From an uncultured Eubacteriales bacterium (GTDB taxonomy: Bacteria > Bacillota > Clostridia > Oscillospirales > Oscillospiraceae): DNA of 48,651 nucleotides. The notes beneath the pieces were generated by a model. The model searched no databases, was not told where the DNA came from, and saw only the letters and a program-made list of their open reading frames with translations. How positions within the stretch are numbered: the stretch's first letter is position 1; every line of letters begins with the position of its first letter. The stretch is taken from positions 1-48,651 of the forward strand of contig ONPN01000050.1 of assembly GCA_900319695.1 (NCBI GenBank). The letters are read 5' to 3'. A program made the translations under genes and the position numbers. This document shows positions 15,607 to 24,125 of this stretch, piece after piece.

Positions 15607-16347
15607 TTGATCGTGAGCGGAAAGAGCAAAGCCTGGATCTGGGCGCTGGGGTCGGGCTTATTCGTCAGCCTGTGGATTATCGCGGCGCTTCTTGCGGGAA
15701 TCAAGGGTTGGCCTGCTTTGTTGTATATGATGATCGTGCTCACGGCTGGCGGTATGACGGCGGGCCTGGCGGCGCTGATCGTCCGGGGCCATGAGAAGCG
15801 CAAGGCCCGCAAGCTCGAACGTGAATTGCGCAGGCAGGCCAGAGAGGCAGGGCAGAATCCGTCCGCGGCGGCTCCCTTAAAAACCAAGGTCACCAAAAAG
15901 AGCTATGGCCCGGAGATCGACCCCGTGATTACCGAGGGCAACCGGGCGCTGAGCGAGATGGGCAGGCTCTACATGTCCATCCAGGACCCGGAGGTGCGCC
16001 AGAAGATCAACGAGATCATGCGCATCACCGACAAGATCACGCAGGACGCCATCTCCGATCCCTCGGACATTCCGCAGATCAAGAAGTTTATGAACTACTA
16101 CCTCCCCACCACCATCAAGCTCTTAAACGCCTACGACCGCATGAGCGCCCTGGGCGTGCAGGGGGAGAATGTGGACAAGAGCATGAAGAGCATCAACGAT
16201 ATGCTCGACCAGGCCATCGAGGCCTACAAGAAGCGTCTCGACTCCCTGTTTGAAAACCAGGCCCTGGACATTGAGACGGACATTGAAGTCATGAACACCA
16301 TGCTCGCCAGAGAGGGACTCTCCGGCGATAAAGATTTTGATATTTGA
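15607..16347 (+). CDS. xpaC: XpaC-like 5-bromo-4-chloroindolyl phosphate hydrolysis family protein
   Basis: A 246-residue membrane-anchored protein: two N-terminal hydrophobic segments (about 9-30 and 36-60), a basic helix (HEKRKARKLERELRRQAREA), then a helical cytoplasmic domain (about 100-235) typical of XpaC (NRALSEMGRLYMSIQDPEVR, YYLPTTIKLLNAYDRM). XpaC proteins commonly pair with TelA, as here (17-nt gap). Their role is uncertain; they are linked to envelope stress and toxic-anion resistance. TTG 15607 or GTG 15613 may start it; GGGGGCG is the only nearby ribosome-binding sequence. Confidence 0.85.
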   Translation: MIVSGKSKAWIWALGSGLFVSLWIIAALLAGIKGWPALLYMMIVLTAGGMTAGLAALIVRGHEKRKARKLERELRRQAREAGQNPSAAAPLKTKVTKKSYGPEIDPVITEGNRALSEMGRLYMSIQDPEVRQKINEIMRITDKITQDAISDPSDIPQIKKFMNYYLPTTIKLLNAYDRMSALGVQGENVDKSMKSINDMLDQAIEAYKKRLDSLFENQALDIETDIEVMNTMLAREGLSGDKDFDI

Positions 16348-16364
16348 GAAAGGAAGCAGACAGC

Positions 16365-17519
16365 ATGAACGAAGAAAGCCGCATTCCCTCTCTGACGCTG
16401 GACCCCGCGCCCGCCGAGACGGCCGCCGCCGTCCAGGAAGCGCCCCAGGAGGAGGTCAAGGAAGAAGCGCCCGAGGTCAAGGAGTTTGATCTCAGCAGTC
16501 TCTCCCCCGCCGAACAGGCCGCCGTGCGCAGCTTCTCCGAGAAGATCGATGTCATGAATACCGAACAGGTCATGCACTACGGCAGCAACGCGCAGAAGAA
16601 CATCTCCGAGTTCTCCGGCGCGGCCCTCGGCACCGTACGCACCAAGGATCTGGGCGAGGTCGGCAACATGCTCGGCGATCTGGTGGTGGAGCTCAAGGGC
16701 CTGAACTTTGAGCCCGAGCAGAAAAAGGGCCTCATGGGTCTGTTCAAAAAATCCGGCCAGAGCATTGCGGAGCTCAAAGCCTCCTACGACAAGGCCGAGA
16801 CCAATGTCGACAACATCGTCGAGTCCCTGGAAAAGCACGAGATCACGCTGATGAAGGACATCAGCATGATGGACAAGATGTACGACAAGAACCAGGAGTA
16901 TCTCAAGGAGCTGACCATGTACATCCTCGCCGGCAAACTCAGGATCGAGCAGCTGCGCAATGAGGAGCTGCCCAAGTACAAGGCCAGGGCCATGGAGACC
17001 GGTCTGCCCGAGGACGCCCAGGCCGCCAACGATTTCTCCAATATGATCGGCCGCTTTGAGAAGAAGATCCACGATCTGGAGCTGACCCGCACCATCTCCG
17101 TGCAGATGGCCCCGCAGATCCGCATGATCCAGAACAACGACAGCCTCATGGCCGAGAAAATCCGCTCCTCCATTATGAACACCATCCCCCTGTGGAAGAG
17201 CCAGATGGTCCTGGCCCTGTCCCAGTACCACTCCGATCAGGCCATGAAGGCCCAGCGCGAGGTGACCGACGTGACCAACGCCCTGCTTATGAAGAACGCC
17301 GAGGCCCTGCACCAGGGCAGCGTCAATATCGCCAAGGAGGCCGAGCGCGGCATTGTCGATATTGAGACGCTCAAGAAGACCAATATCGAGCTCATCCAGA
17401 CCCTGGACGAGGTGCGCCAGATCCAGGACGAGGGCCGCGCCAAGCGTATGCAGGCCGAGCGCGAGCTTGCCCAGATCGAGGGCGAGCTCAAGCAGAAGCT
17501 CCTGTCCATGAAGGGCTGA
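16365..17519 (+). CDS. telA: TelA-family toxic anion resistance protein
   Basis: A 384-residue soluble helical protein of the TelA/KlaA family. An acidic, Ala/Pro-rich leader (about 1-45) precedes the conserved helical core (VRSFSEKIDVMNTEQVMHYG, MGLFKKSGQSIAELKASYDK, LTRTISVQMAPQIRMIQNND, IPLWKSQMVLALSQ) and a C-terminal coiled coil ending KLLSMKG. AAAGGAAG precedes the ATG at 16365. It forms an operon with xpaC. Family members were named for tellurite resistance but the native function is not clear. Confidence 0.9.
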   Translation: MNEESRIPSLTLDPAPAETAAAVQEAPQEEVKEEAPEVKEFDLSSLSPAEQAAVRSFSEKIDVMNTEQVMHYGSNAQKNISEFSGAALGTVRTKDLGEVGNMLGDLVVELKGLNFEPEQKKGLMGLFKKSGQSIAELKASYDKAETNVDNIVESLEKHEITLMKDISMMDKMYDKNQEYLKELTMYILAGKLRIEQLRNEELPKYKARAMETGLPEDAQAANDFSNMIGRFEKKIHDLELTRTISVQMAPQIRMIQNNDSLMAEKIRSSIMNTIPLWKSQMVLALSQYHSDQAMKAQREVTDVTNALLMKNAEALHQGSVNIAKEAERGIVDIETLKKTNIELIQTLDEVRQIQDEGRAKRMQAERELAQIEGELKQKLLSMKG

Positions 17520-17530
17520 TCGCCCTTATC

Positions 17531-17602
17531 GTCATTCTGAGCGCAGGCGAAGAATCCTTCCATAAGATCCTTCGCCGCGCTCAGGATGACCTTTTTATTT
17601 TT
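17531..17602 (+). terminator. Widespread GTCATTCTGAGCG-type inverted repeat acting as terminator
   Basis: GTCATTCTGAGCGCAGGCGA (from 17531) and GCCGCGCTCAGGATGAC (to 17590) form long imperfect arms, then CTTTTTATTTTT. This is the familiar repeat that yields false proteins with ILSAAKDL and FFACAQNDDK in many genomes. Here it closes the xpaC-telA operon. Confidence 0.7.
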
Positions 17603-17624
17603 GCACAGAAAGCAGGGATTTCCA

Positions 17625-18095
17625 TTGTCCATTGAAAAAGGCCGCGCGTATTTCCGCGCCCTCGGCATCGAGGACCGCGTGCTGGAGTTCGACGTCTCCT
17701 CCGCCACGGTGGAGCTCGCGGCGAAGGCCGTGGGCGTGGAGGGCGCGCGCATTGCGAAGACGCTCTCCTTCAAGACGCCCGAGGGCTGTATGCTCATCCT
17801 GGCCGCGGGCGACGCGCGCATCGACAATCACAAGTTTAAAGAGCGCTTTCACATGAAGGCCAAGATGCTCACGGCCGACGAGGTGCTTGAGCTCGTGGGC
17901 CATCCCGTCGGCGGGGTCTGCCCCTTCGGCTGCAATGAGGGCGTGCCCGTCTACCTCGACGAAAGCCTCAGACGCTTCGAGACCGTCTTCCCCGCCGTCG
18001 GCAGCGCCAACAGCGCCATCGAGCTGAACCTTGACGAGCTGTACCGCTATTCCAAAGCCCTCGACTGGGTGGACGTCTGCAAGCTGCCCGCGTGA
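17625..18095 (+). CDS. ybaK: YbaK/EbsC-type aminoacyl-tRNA deacylase
   Basis: A 156-residue YbaK/ProX-like editing domain that hydrolyses mischarged tRNA (Cys-tRNAPro or Ala-tRNAPro in characterised members). Family segments: IAKTLSFKTPEGCMLILAAG, NHKFKERFHMKAKMLTADEV with the conserved Lys, GHPVGGVCPFG, and VFPAVGSANSAIEL. The full domain is present. The likely start is TTG 17625 with AGGGA about 9 nt upstream; no ATG fits. It has a classical terminator immediately after. Confidence 0.85.
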   Translation: MSIEKGRAYFRALGIEDRVLEFDVSSATVELAAKAVGVEGARIAKTLSFKTPEGCMLILAAGDARIDNHKFKERFHMKAKMLTADEVLELVGHPVGGVCPFGCNEGVPVYLDESLRRFETVFPAVGSANSAIELNLDELYRYSKALDWVDVCKLPA

Positions 18096-18108
18096 AAAGG
18101 TGAACAAT

Positions 18109-18141
18109 CCCGGATCAGCTTGATCCGGGGTTTTGCTTTTT
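18109..18141 (+). terminator. Rho-independent terminator after ybaK
   Basis: CCCGGATCA (18109-18117)-GCT-TGATCCGGG (18121-18129), perfect, followed by GTTTTGCTTTTT. Confidence 0.9.
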
Positions 18142-18155
18142 GGTAAATTCTTAAG

Positions 18156-18184
18156 TTGCCAAGCGGGCGGAACTGTTGTACTAT
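18156..18184 (+). promoter_or_regulatory. Promoter of the lipoprotein gene
   Basis: TTGCCA (18156-18161), 17-nt spacer, TACTAT (18179-18184). The predicted start (about 18191) coincides with the first base of palindromic element copy A, so that element makes up almost all of the leader. Confidence 0.65.
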
Positions 18185-18190
18185 GTTCTC

Positions 18191-18286
18191 ATACTGGTCT
18201 CCCATAAAACGGCTTAAAGCCGTTTTATAGTGCCAAAGGCACGTCGGAGACCTATGAGACGTGTTTTGTGCCCGAGGGCACAAAAC
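18191..18286 (+). repeat. 96-bp triple-hairpin element, copy A
   Basis: Identical to copy B (23999-24094) over 96 bp. Structure: GGTCTCC (18196-18202) pairs with GGAGACC and encloses two hairpins, ATAAAACGGCTT-A-AAGCCGTTTTAT and GTGCC-AAA-GGCAC. A third hairpin, GTTTTGTGCCC-GA-GGGCACAAAAC, ends the unit. It is non-coding. It lies between promoter and start codon of the lipoprotein gene. Its last hairpin contains the only GAGGG near the start codon. Confidence 0.9.
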
Positions 18287-18297
18287 TGGTGTTTTCC

Positions 18298-19413
18298 ATG
18301 AAAAAGAAAACCACTGTGATCATTTGTCTGGCCCTGTGCGCGCTTATGCTCTGCGCCTGCGGTCACGGCAGCGCAAAGGACGCGCCGGCCACGCCCTCAC
18401 CGACGATGACCGCCGCGCCGACCCCAGTCGTCCTGACCCCGGCTCCGATGTCGACGCCCATGCCTACGTACACGCCTGCGCCGACCTACACGCCGATGCC
18501 GACCTATACGCCCGCACCGACGCCGGCCTCTTCCCTGCCGCTTATCACCAAGAGTCCGACCGGCGAAACGATCAACGCCAACGGAAGCTGCATGTTCATC
18601 ACGCGCTACGAAAACGCCGACGCGGCCGAGTGGCACTTTGTCAGCCCGGACGGCTGGCGTGATCTCGACTACCGCACCGCCCAGAGGGAGTTTCCTACCC
18701 TGAAGATCAACGGCGGCAACACCAAGGATCTGAGTCTTGAGAGCGTCCCGGAGGATCTCAACGGCTGGAAGGTCTACTGCCGTTTTACAAACAGAAACGG
18801 CTCGGCGAGCTCCGCCTCGGCTCAGATCACAGTCCTGCCCGTGCCGGATGATCAGCTCACCGGGAAGACCATGACCGTTTATGATGATAACGGCTCGTCT
18901 CTGCTGGTCGCGGAATTTGGCGACGGAACCTGGAGAACCTGGGAGGGCGCGGTCTACTATCTCGGCACGGACGGTATCCTGCGCGGCAGGAACAATCCGG
19001 ACCTCTACACCTACGTCCCCTCCGGCACTTCTTCGGACTCTTCCGCTGACGCCTCACAGTCCACCGGCCGAACCATGACGGTCTACTACAGTGACGGAAC
19101 GTCTGTTCTTGTCAGGGAAGCGGCCGACGGAACCTGGCTCACCCCGAGCGAGGAGGTCTACTACCTCGGTGAGGACGGCACCCTGCGCTGCACGGGCGAG
19201 GCTGATCTCTACACAAGCGATCCCTCCCCCGCCTCTGAACCCTCTGTCTACACCCTCACCGCCTATTATGCCGACGGCACACCCGAGCTCATCACTCAGA
19301 ACAGCAATGGCACCTGGACATCCTCGGGCGGTACGATCTATTACCTGGGCGCCGACGGCGTCATGCGAGCGAGCGGCGCAGGCGATCTCTTTGCCTACAA
19401 TCCCGTGTGGTAA
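18298..19413 (+). CDS. Lipoprotein with Pro/Thr linker and three C-terminal repeats
   Basis: A 371-residue surface lipoprotein. The signal peptide ends in lipobox LCAC with lipidated Cys21. Residues 27-80 are a Thr/Pro-rich spacer with period-like TYTPMPTYTPAP units. An Ig-like or adhesive module follows (about 85-180; NGSCMFITRYENADAAEWHF, VYCRFTNRNGSASSASAQI). Three related repeats of about 55-60 residues then occur (starts near MTVYDDNG, MTVYYSDG, LTAYYADG; each with GTW and YYLG.DG). No known enzyme motif. The ATG at 18298 has a poor Shine-Dalgarno because a palindromic element fills the leader. A phosphoesterase lipoprotein follows after 17 nt, presumably in one operon. Confidence 0.8.
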   Translation: MKKKTTVIICLALCALMLCACGHGSAKDAPATPSPTMTAAPTPVVLTPAPMSTPMPTYTPAPTYTPMPTYTPAPTPASSLPLITKSPTGETINANGSCMFITRYENADAAEWHFVSPDGWRDLDYRTAQREFPTLKINGGNTKDLSLESVPEDLNGWKVYCRFTNRNGSASSASAQITVLPVPDDQLTGKTMTVYDDNGSSLLVAEFGDGTWRTWEGAVYYLGTDGILRGRNNPDLYTYVPSGTSSDSSADASQSTGRTMTVYYSDGTSVLVREAADGTWLTPSEEVYYLGEDGTLRCTGEADLYTSDPSPASEPSVYTLTAYYADGTPELITQNSNGTWTSSGGTIYYLGADGVMRASGAGDLFAYNPVW

Positions 19414-19430
19414 GCCGTCCGATAAAGCCT

Positions 19431-20711
19431 ATGAAGATCAACAAGAATTTGTTTCTTGTTCTGCTCGTCGTCCTTTCCCTCCTGCTCTCCGCCTGCGGAC
19501 ACGCCCAGGCCCTCTCCCCTGCCGTCCCCTCCTTTCCGCCGCTGCCGGAAAAAACGGGGCTGCGGATCGCGGTGGCTACGGACCTGCATTTTAACCCCGA
19601 TTACCGACCGGACGGCACGGACGAGCCGGTGCAGGCCATGTACAGTCTGGAGCTTGCCGACGCGCTGCTCTGGGACGCGAAACGTCAGGACGCGGATTTT
19701 ATCCTGCTCACCGGCGATCTCTGCAACGGCGGCAAGCCCCACCGGCATGAGGGGCTGACAGAAAAGCTCCGCGCCGCTGAGGAAAACGGCCTGCCCGTCT
19801 ATGTCGTGCCGGGCAACCACGATCTCGCTCCGATCAAGCAGACGGACTTTGCCGCGTTCTATGCCGATTTCGGCTATGACGAGGCGTACAGTCGTGACCC
19901 CGCGTCCTTGAGCTACTGCGTCGTGCGCGACGGCCTGATGCTCCTGATGATGGACACCGCGGGCTACAGCACCGGCGCGATCGACCTGCCGGGCGCGCCC
20001 GGCTATGACGCGGAGAATCCCTTTTTTACCGAATCCACGCTCCGCTGGGCGGAGGAAATGCTGCGCAAGGCCTCTGAGCAAAAGCTGCGCGTGCTGGCGG
20101 CGGGGCACTATAATCTGCTCCCTGAGATCAGCAGCGACCCGGCGAGCACCGGGTATTACCTTGAAAACGGCTCTCGCTTCGCCGCCCTGCTCCGCGCCTA
20201 TCACGTCCCCCTCTATCTCAGCGGCCACATGCACATGCGCGCGGTGTATCAGAAGAACGGCCTGACTGAGCTTCTGACCGAGTACCCCCTCGCCTATCCG
20301 ACGGCCTACAGTGTCCTGGACATCACCGACGACGCCATCACCTATACCCCGCGCCGCGTCGATGTGGAGTCCTGGGCGGCCGAGAGCGGACAGACCGACC
20401 AGCGCCTGCTGAACTTCGCCCAGTGGCAGCAGGACGGGCTTTGGCAGTATTCGGTGGAAAACGTCGACTACATGGCAAAGAAAAATCCGCTGAGCGCCAG
20501 AGAGAGATCCCAGGCCGTTGAATTTTTCTACCGCGTCATGGACGCCTTCTGGCGGGGCGAACTTGCCAACGAGCGCGAATCCCTTGTGACGCTCCCCGGA
20601 TATGCGTCTTTCTTCCGCTGCGCCGAGGGCTACGCCTACGGCTGGTGGCTCAGCGAGCTGATCGACACGACCACGCCGCTTGTAAAAGGTTTTACGATAC
20701 CTTGGCAATAA
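19431..20711 (+). CDS. Calcineurin-like metallophosphoesterase lipoprotein
   Basis: A 426-residue lipoprotein with lipobox LSAC, Cys22. All metallophosphoesterase motifs are present in order: ATDLHF (D-x-H), LTGDLCNGG, PGNHD, AGHYNLL and SGHMHM, so the dinuclear metal site looks intact. The C-terminal 110 residues form an extra helical region of unknown role (WWLSELIDTTTPLV at the end). ATG 19431 places the lipobox correctly; a GTG at 19407 would only add a non-signal extension. It acts on the outer face of the membrane; the substrate could be a phosphodiester or cell-wall phosphate (inference). Confidence 0.85.
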   Translation: MKINKNLFLVLLVVLSLLLSACGHAQALSPAVPSFPPLPEKTGLRIAVATDLHFNPDYRPDGTDEPVQAMYSLELADALLWDAKRQDADFILLTGDLCNGGKPHRHEGLTEKLRAAEENGLPVYVVPGNHDLAPIKQTDFAAFYADFGYDEAYSRDPASLSYCVVRDGLMLLMMDTAGYSTGAIDLPGAPGYDAENPFFTESTLRWAEEMLRKASEQKLRVLAAGHYNLLPEISSDPASTGYYLENGSRFAALLRAYHVPLYLSGHMHMRAVYQKNGLTELLTEYPLAYPTAYSVLDITDDAITYTPRRVDVESWAAESGQTDQRLLNFAQWQQDGLWQYSVENVDYMAKKNPLSARERSQAVEFFYRVMDAFWRGELANERESLVTLPGYASFFRCAEGYAYGWWLSELIDTTTPLVKGFTIPWQ

Positions 20712-20722
20712 TACTATTTAAA

Positions 20723-20759
20723 AAAGAATGAGCTGTTCCTCACGAACGGCTCATTCTTT
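20723..20759. terminator. Bidirectional terminator between convergent genes
   Basis: AAAGAATGAGCTGTT (20723-20737) pairs with AACGGCTCATTCTTT (20745-20759) with one mismatch and a 7-nt loop. A-rich on the left and T-rich on the right, it suits both the plus-strand lipoproteins and the minus-strand GH3 operon. Confidence 0.8.
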
Positions 20760-20770
20760 CATATTGCGGC

Positions 20771-22711
20771 TTATGCCGCCCTGGCGTAGAGAATCTGATC
20801 GGTCGGCATGTACTGCTCATCCAGCGTCGGGATATTGACGGGCAGCCTGCCCTCAGTGGAGATCAGGCCGAAGCAGGCCAGCAGACCCGCCGGCAAATTG
20901 GCGGACCAGGAGCTTCCGTCCGCGGGCATCTCCCGCATGGCGCTGCCCCAGTAGGTCAGCAGCACAGCGTCCGCCTCCGGGAAGCGCGCCGCGTCATAGG
21001 GCAGCTGGCAGCTGACAACGATCACGGTTTTTCCGTTTTCATGCACAGCGTCGATCAGTCTGTCGAAGGTTCCGGAGGAAAAGCCGTCCCCGGTGGACGG
21101 ATCCAGGCAGGCTGCCGCATAGACTCTGTGCACCAGGATCACATGGTCGGCCTGTGTCGCCGCCTCGATGCACGCCGCTTCGTTGTCGCTCGTGTTCTTC
21201 ATCACGGTAATCTCCGCTCCATCGGGCAGCGCCTGCCTCTCCTCCAGCAGCTTACCGGCCAGATCGCCCGCACCCGCGCGGCTGGCACAGGAATCCGCAA
21301 ACAGGATCAGCGTCTTCTCCCCCGGTTTTACGGTCAGCGGGAAGGCGTCGTTCTCGTTTTTGACCAGCGTCAGCGCTTTCTCGGCGATCTGCCGCTCGGT
21401 CTCCCGGTGCGCGGCCGAGCCGATCCCGTCCTTCGCCGCAGCGATCTTCTCCTCCGTCACCGCAAAGTCCGTCTGATTCAGCAGACCGTATTTCTGCTTG
21501 AGTCTCAAAATCCGCAGGACCGCTTCATTGATCCGTGCCTCCTCGATCTCACCGCTCTCAACCAGCGCCGTCACCGTATCCACAAGCCTGTCCAAAGAGT
21601 GAAACAGCTTCGTATCCTTTACCGTGGGCAGGATCAGCAGATCGACGCCCGCGTTGATCGTCAGCTTCAGCATATCCTCCTCGCTGAAATGATCGGCAAT
21701 TGCGGCCATATCCAGCGCATCGGAGACGATCACGCCCTCAAAGCCGAGCTCTCCCCGCAGAAGCTCCGTCAGGATTCTGCGGCTCATGGTTGCGGGCAGA
21801 TACACCTTCTCCCCCGTCGTGAGGGAGGTACAGGTCTCCGTCTCGATCTGGGGGTATTGGATATGCGCGGTCATCACCATGTCAGCCCCCGCGTCGATCG
21901 CGGCTTTGAACGGGATCAGCTCAAAGGATTTCAGCTCCTCATAGCTTCTGTTGATGGTCGGAAAGCCGGTATGGCTGTCCGTATTGGTGTCTCCGTGGCC
22001 GGGAAAGTGCTTGACTGCGGCGGCGATCCCAGTGTCGTGCAGGCCGCTCAGAAAAGCGCAGCTGAATTTTGCGGCGGTCTCCGGATCATCTGAGAAGGAG
22101 CGTATCCCTATCACGGGATTGCACGGATTGTTGTTGACGTCGACCACCGGCGCAAAATCCGCCTGAACGCCGAGAAGGCCGAGCTCTTCCCCGTAGACGG
22201 CGGCCATTTTCCGCGCGTTTTCCGGGTCCCCCGTCGCCGTGAGCGTCATGCTGCTGACGCCGATTGTGCCGTAGCCGATCCGGCTGACATTGCCGCCCTC
22301 CTGATCCACGAAGATCATTTGGGGCAGTCCCCCGCCCTCCCGGTTCGTACCCTGAAAATCGGAGATCAGGCGCAGCGTCTGTTCCGCATCCTGAAAGTTT
22401 TCACTGAAAAGGAGGATGCCGCCGAAATGTGTCCGGCCGAGCAGCTCACGGATCTCATCGTTGAGCTCGGTGATTTTAACGGATGGCGCTTCCTCTGCCC
22501 GCTCCTCGCCCTCGTTCTCAGGCACCTCTTTCCAGACACGAAAGGAGGCGATCATCATCTGGGCTGCCTTATCCCGCAGCGTCATCTTTGACAAGATGCG
22601 CTCAAGCGGGTCTCGGTTTCTCACTACCAGGATGAAGGCGAAGCCCAGAATCATCACAGCGGAAACGAACAGGCAGACAAGTCTCTTCGCTTTTCCATTC
22701 ATTTTGTTCAT
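20771..22711 (-). CDS. nagZ: Glycoside hydrolase family 3 beta-N-acetylhexosaminidase (NagZ-like)
   Basis: A 646-residue exported or membrane-anchored GH3 enzyme. The N-terminal hydrophobic segment (about 9-30) is a signal anchor or signal peptide. The GH3 barrel includes FVDQEGGNVSRIG (135-147), KHFPGHGDTNTDSHTGFP (234-251) with the NagZ-specific Asp-His pair (Asp245/His247), and VIVSDALDM with nucleophile Asp331. A C-terminal alpha/beta domain (about 430-645) is present as in the two-domain Firmicutes NagZ. Expected reaction: release of GlcNAc from muropeptides outside the cell. GGGAG lies upstream; ATG 22711 or 22702 may be used. It ends the minus-strand run from FolT and the MurP-like protein, consistent with peptidoglycan recycling. 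Confidence 0.88.
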   Translation of the reverse strand: MNKMNGKAKRLVCLFVSAVMILGFAFILVVRNRDPLERILSKMTLRDKAAQMMIASFRVWKEVPENEGEERAEEAPSVKITELNDEIRELLGRTHFGGILLFSENFQDAEQTLRLISDFQGTNREGGGLPQMIFVDQEGGNVSRIGYGTIGVSSMTLTATGDPENARKMAAVYGEELGLLGVQADFAPVVDVNNNPCNPVIGIRSFSDDPETAAKFSCAFLSGLHDTGIAAAVKHFPGHGDTNTDSHTGFPTINRSYEELKSFELIPFKAAIDAGADMVMTAHIQYPQIETETCTSLTTGEKVYLPATMSRRILTELLRGELGFEGVIVSDALDMAAIADHFSEEDMLKLTINAGVDLLILPTVKDTKLFHSLDRLVDTVTALVESGEIEEARINEAVLRILRLKQKYGLLNQTDFAVTEEKIAAAKDGIGSAAHRETERQIAEKALTLVKNENDAFPLTVKPGEKTLILFADSCASRAGAGDLAGKLLEERQALPDGAEITVMKNTSDNEAACIEAATQADHVILVHRVYAAACLDPSTGDGFSSGTFDRLIDAVHENGKTVIVVSCQLPYDAARFPEADAVLLTYWGSAMREMPADGSSWSANLPAGLLACFGLISTEGRLPVNIPTLDEQYMPTDQILYARAA

Positions 22712-22730
22712 TCTCCCATTCAAACTCTTT

Positions 22731-23384
22731 TTACCGTGCCTCTGCCGTTCCGAGCAGGGGCTGCGCAACATGCCTGTTGAAGAAAGCGATCAGCGGGCCC
22801 ATAAAAAACGCGGTAATGATGGTTCCGACGCCGACCGAGCCAAAAATCTGTACGGCGTCCATCCCGGAGATCAGACACAGTGCGACGCCCGAAGCGACAC
22901 AGACGCTGTCCGTTATGATGCGGCAGAACTGAAAGGGAATCCGGCTCTGACGCTCCGACCATACAAGGGCGATGGCGTCGTAGGTGGAGACGCCCAGGTT
23001 TGCCGTGAAATACAGCGCGGAGGCAAGGGACAGGATCACCAGCCCCGGCAGAAACAGGAGCACGCGCGTGACCAGTCCCGGCTCCGGAAACAGACGCACG
23101 CACACAGACTGCGAGAATTCCACAATATAGCCGAGCAGAAACAAATTGATAAAGGTCGCGATCCCGATTTTGCTTCGATCCGTCAGCAGGGAGAAGCACA
23201 GCAGCAGAAGATTGACGATGACATACAGCGTCCCGAAGCGAATCGGGATCACCGCGTCAAGCCCGCTCATAAGCGTCTGGAAGGGATCGACGCCGAAGGC
23301 CGCATGCTTGAACATGCCGACGCTCAGTCCGCAGATGACCACGCCGAATACGCTCATCAGAATCCGTTTTGTATAGGTTTTCAT
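22731..23384 (-). CDS. YczE/YitT-like integral membrane protein
   Basis: A 217-residue membrane protein with about five or six hydrophobic segments. It opens MSVFGVVICGLSVGMFKHAA, with the conserved GVDPFQTLMSGL after TM1 and a second copy-like GVSTYDAIALV after TM4, the pseudo-repeat expected of YczE-family proteins. Function is not established; it is often near transporters and regulators. It lies between the Nudix gene (1-nt gap) and nagZ (19-nt gap), so it is in one operon. Confidence 0.8.
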   Translation of the reverse strand: MKTYTKRILMSVFGVVICGLSVGMFKHAAFGVDPFQTLMSGLDAVIPIRFGTLYVIVNLLLLCFSLLTDRSKIGIATFINLFLLGYIVEFSQSVCVRLFPEPGLVTRVLLFLPGLVILSLASALYFTANLGVSTYDAIALVWSERQSRIPFQFCRIITDSVCVASGVALCLISGMDAVQIFGSVGVGTIITAFFMGPLIAFFNRHVAQPLLGTAEAR

Positions 23385-23385
23385 G

Positions 23386-23964
23386 TCAATCTCTCCCCGG
23401 ATGCAGATTTTTTTCTTTCAGGTAGTCCCGCAGAACCGCAAGGCCCGGCTTCGGTACGCAGAAGCGCTCCCGGCTGTTCTGTATCTCATTCCACACGGCT
23501 TCCAGATCGAACCAGCGCACCTCGGAAACCTCGCTCTTCTGGAGCTTCATCTCTCCGATCGGCCCGTCGTACAGATAAACGTTTGCAAATTCATTGTCCC
23601 GGAAGAGCCGACCGTGAAAGGCTCTCTCATACTGTATCCGAAAAGTGCCGATAAAATGCAGCTGTCCCGGCGCTGCCTCAATCCCAAGCTCCTCGCGCAG
23701 CTCGCGTAAGGCGGAGGGGAGCGGCTCGTCCCCGGCGGGGATATGTCCGGCGGAAGAGGTGTCATACAGGCCGGGGAACGAATCCTTCTCCTCGCTGCGC
23801 TTCTGCAGGAGGATCTCGTACCCATGCTCTGAGGATCTCACGATCCAGACATGGCTTGTCCGGTGAGGGAGGCCCTTTTGATGCGCCTCATCTCTGGATA
23901 CCATTTTCCCGGTCGGCTGACCGTTTTTGTCTACAACGTCAAAGTATTCCATCCGCCGCTTCAC
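23386..23964 (-). CDS. Nudix hydrolase, IPP isomerase-like subgroup
   Basis: A 192-residue Nudix protein. The N-terminal signature MEYFDVVDKNGQPTG and RTSHVWIV resemble the YfcD/Idi subgroup. The Nudix box spans GHIPAGDEPL, then ALRELREELGIE with the REXXEE-type metal-binding core. It lacks clear proof of IPP isomerase activity, and many of these act on nucleotide diphosphates. GTG 23964 follows AAAGGAC closely; ATG of MEYFD four codons later is an alternative. It is the first gene after palindromic element B. Confidence 0.85.
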   Translation of the reverse strand: MKRRMEYFDVVDKNGQPTGKMVSRDEAHQKGLPHRTSHVWIVRSSEHGYEILLQKRSEEKDSFPGLYDTSSAGHIPAGDEPLPSALRELREELGIEAAPGQLHFIGTFRIQYERAFHGRLFRDNEFANVYLYDGPIGEMKLQKSEVSEVRWFDLEAVWNEIQNSRERFCVPKPGLAVLRDYLKEKNLHPGRD

Positions 23965-23998
23965 CCTGTCCTTTTTCGGGCACCGATTCTTCCGTTTT

Positions 23999-24094
23999 AT
24001 ACTGGTCTCCCATAAAACGGCTTAAAGCCGTTTTATAGTGCCAAAGGCACGTCGGAGACCTATGAGACGTGTTTTGTGCCCGAGGGCACAAAAC
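23999..24094 (+). repeat. 96-bp triple-hairpin element, copy B
   Basis: Base-for-base the same as copy A (18191-18286). It lies in the 161-bp gap between the MurP-like PTS gene and the Nudix gene of the minus-strand operon, inverted relative to transcription. The strong hairpins could separate expression of the two operon halves. Confidence 0.9.
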
Positions 24095-24125
24095 GTATTA
24101 CTCTTCAAAGTTTTTCGTCCTTCAT

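Noticed and set aside
17237-17827. Minus-strand frame containing ILSAAKDL and FFACAQNDDK
   Set aside because: This peptide is the well-known false translation of the widespread GTCATTCTGAGCG inverted repeat.
22416-23654. A 412-codon plus-strand frame opposite the NagZ, YczE and Nudix genes
   Set aside because: It crosses three well-supported minus-strand genes and is Arg/Ser/Pro-rich without domains.
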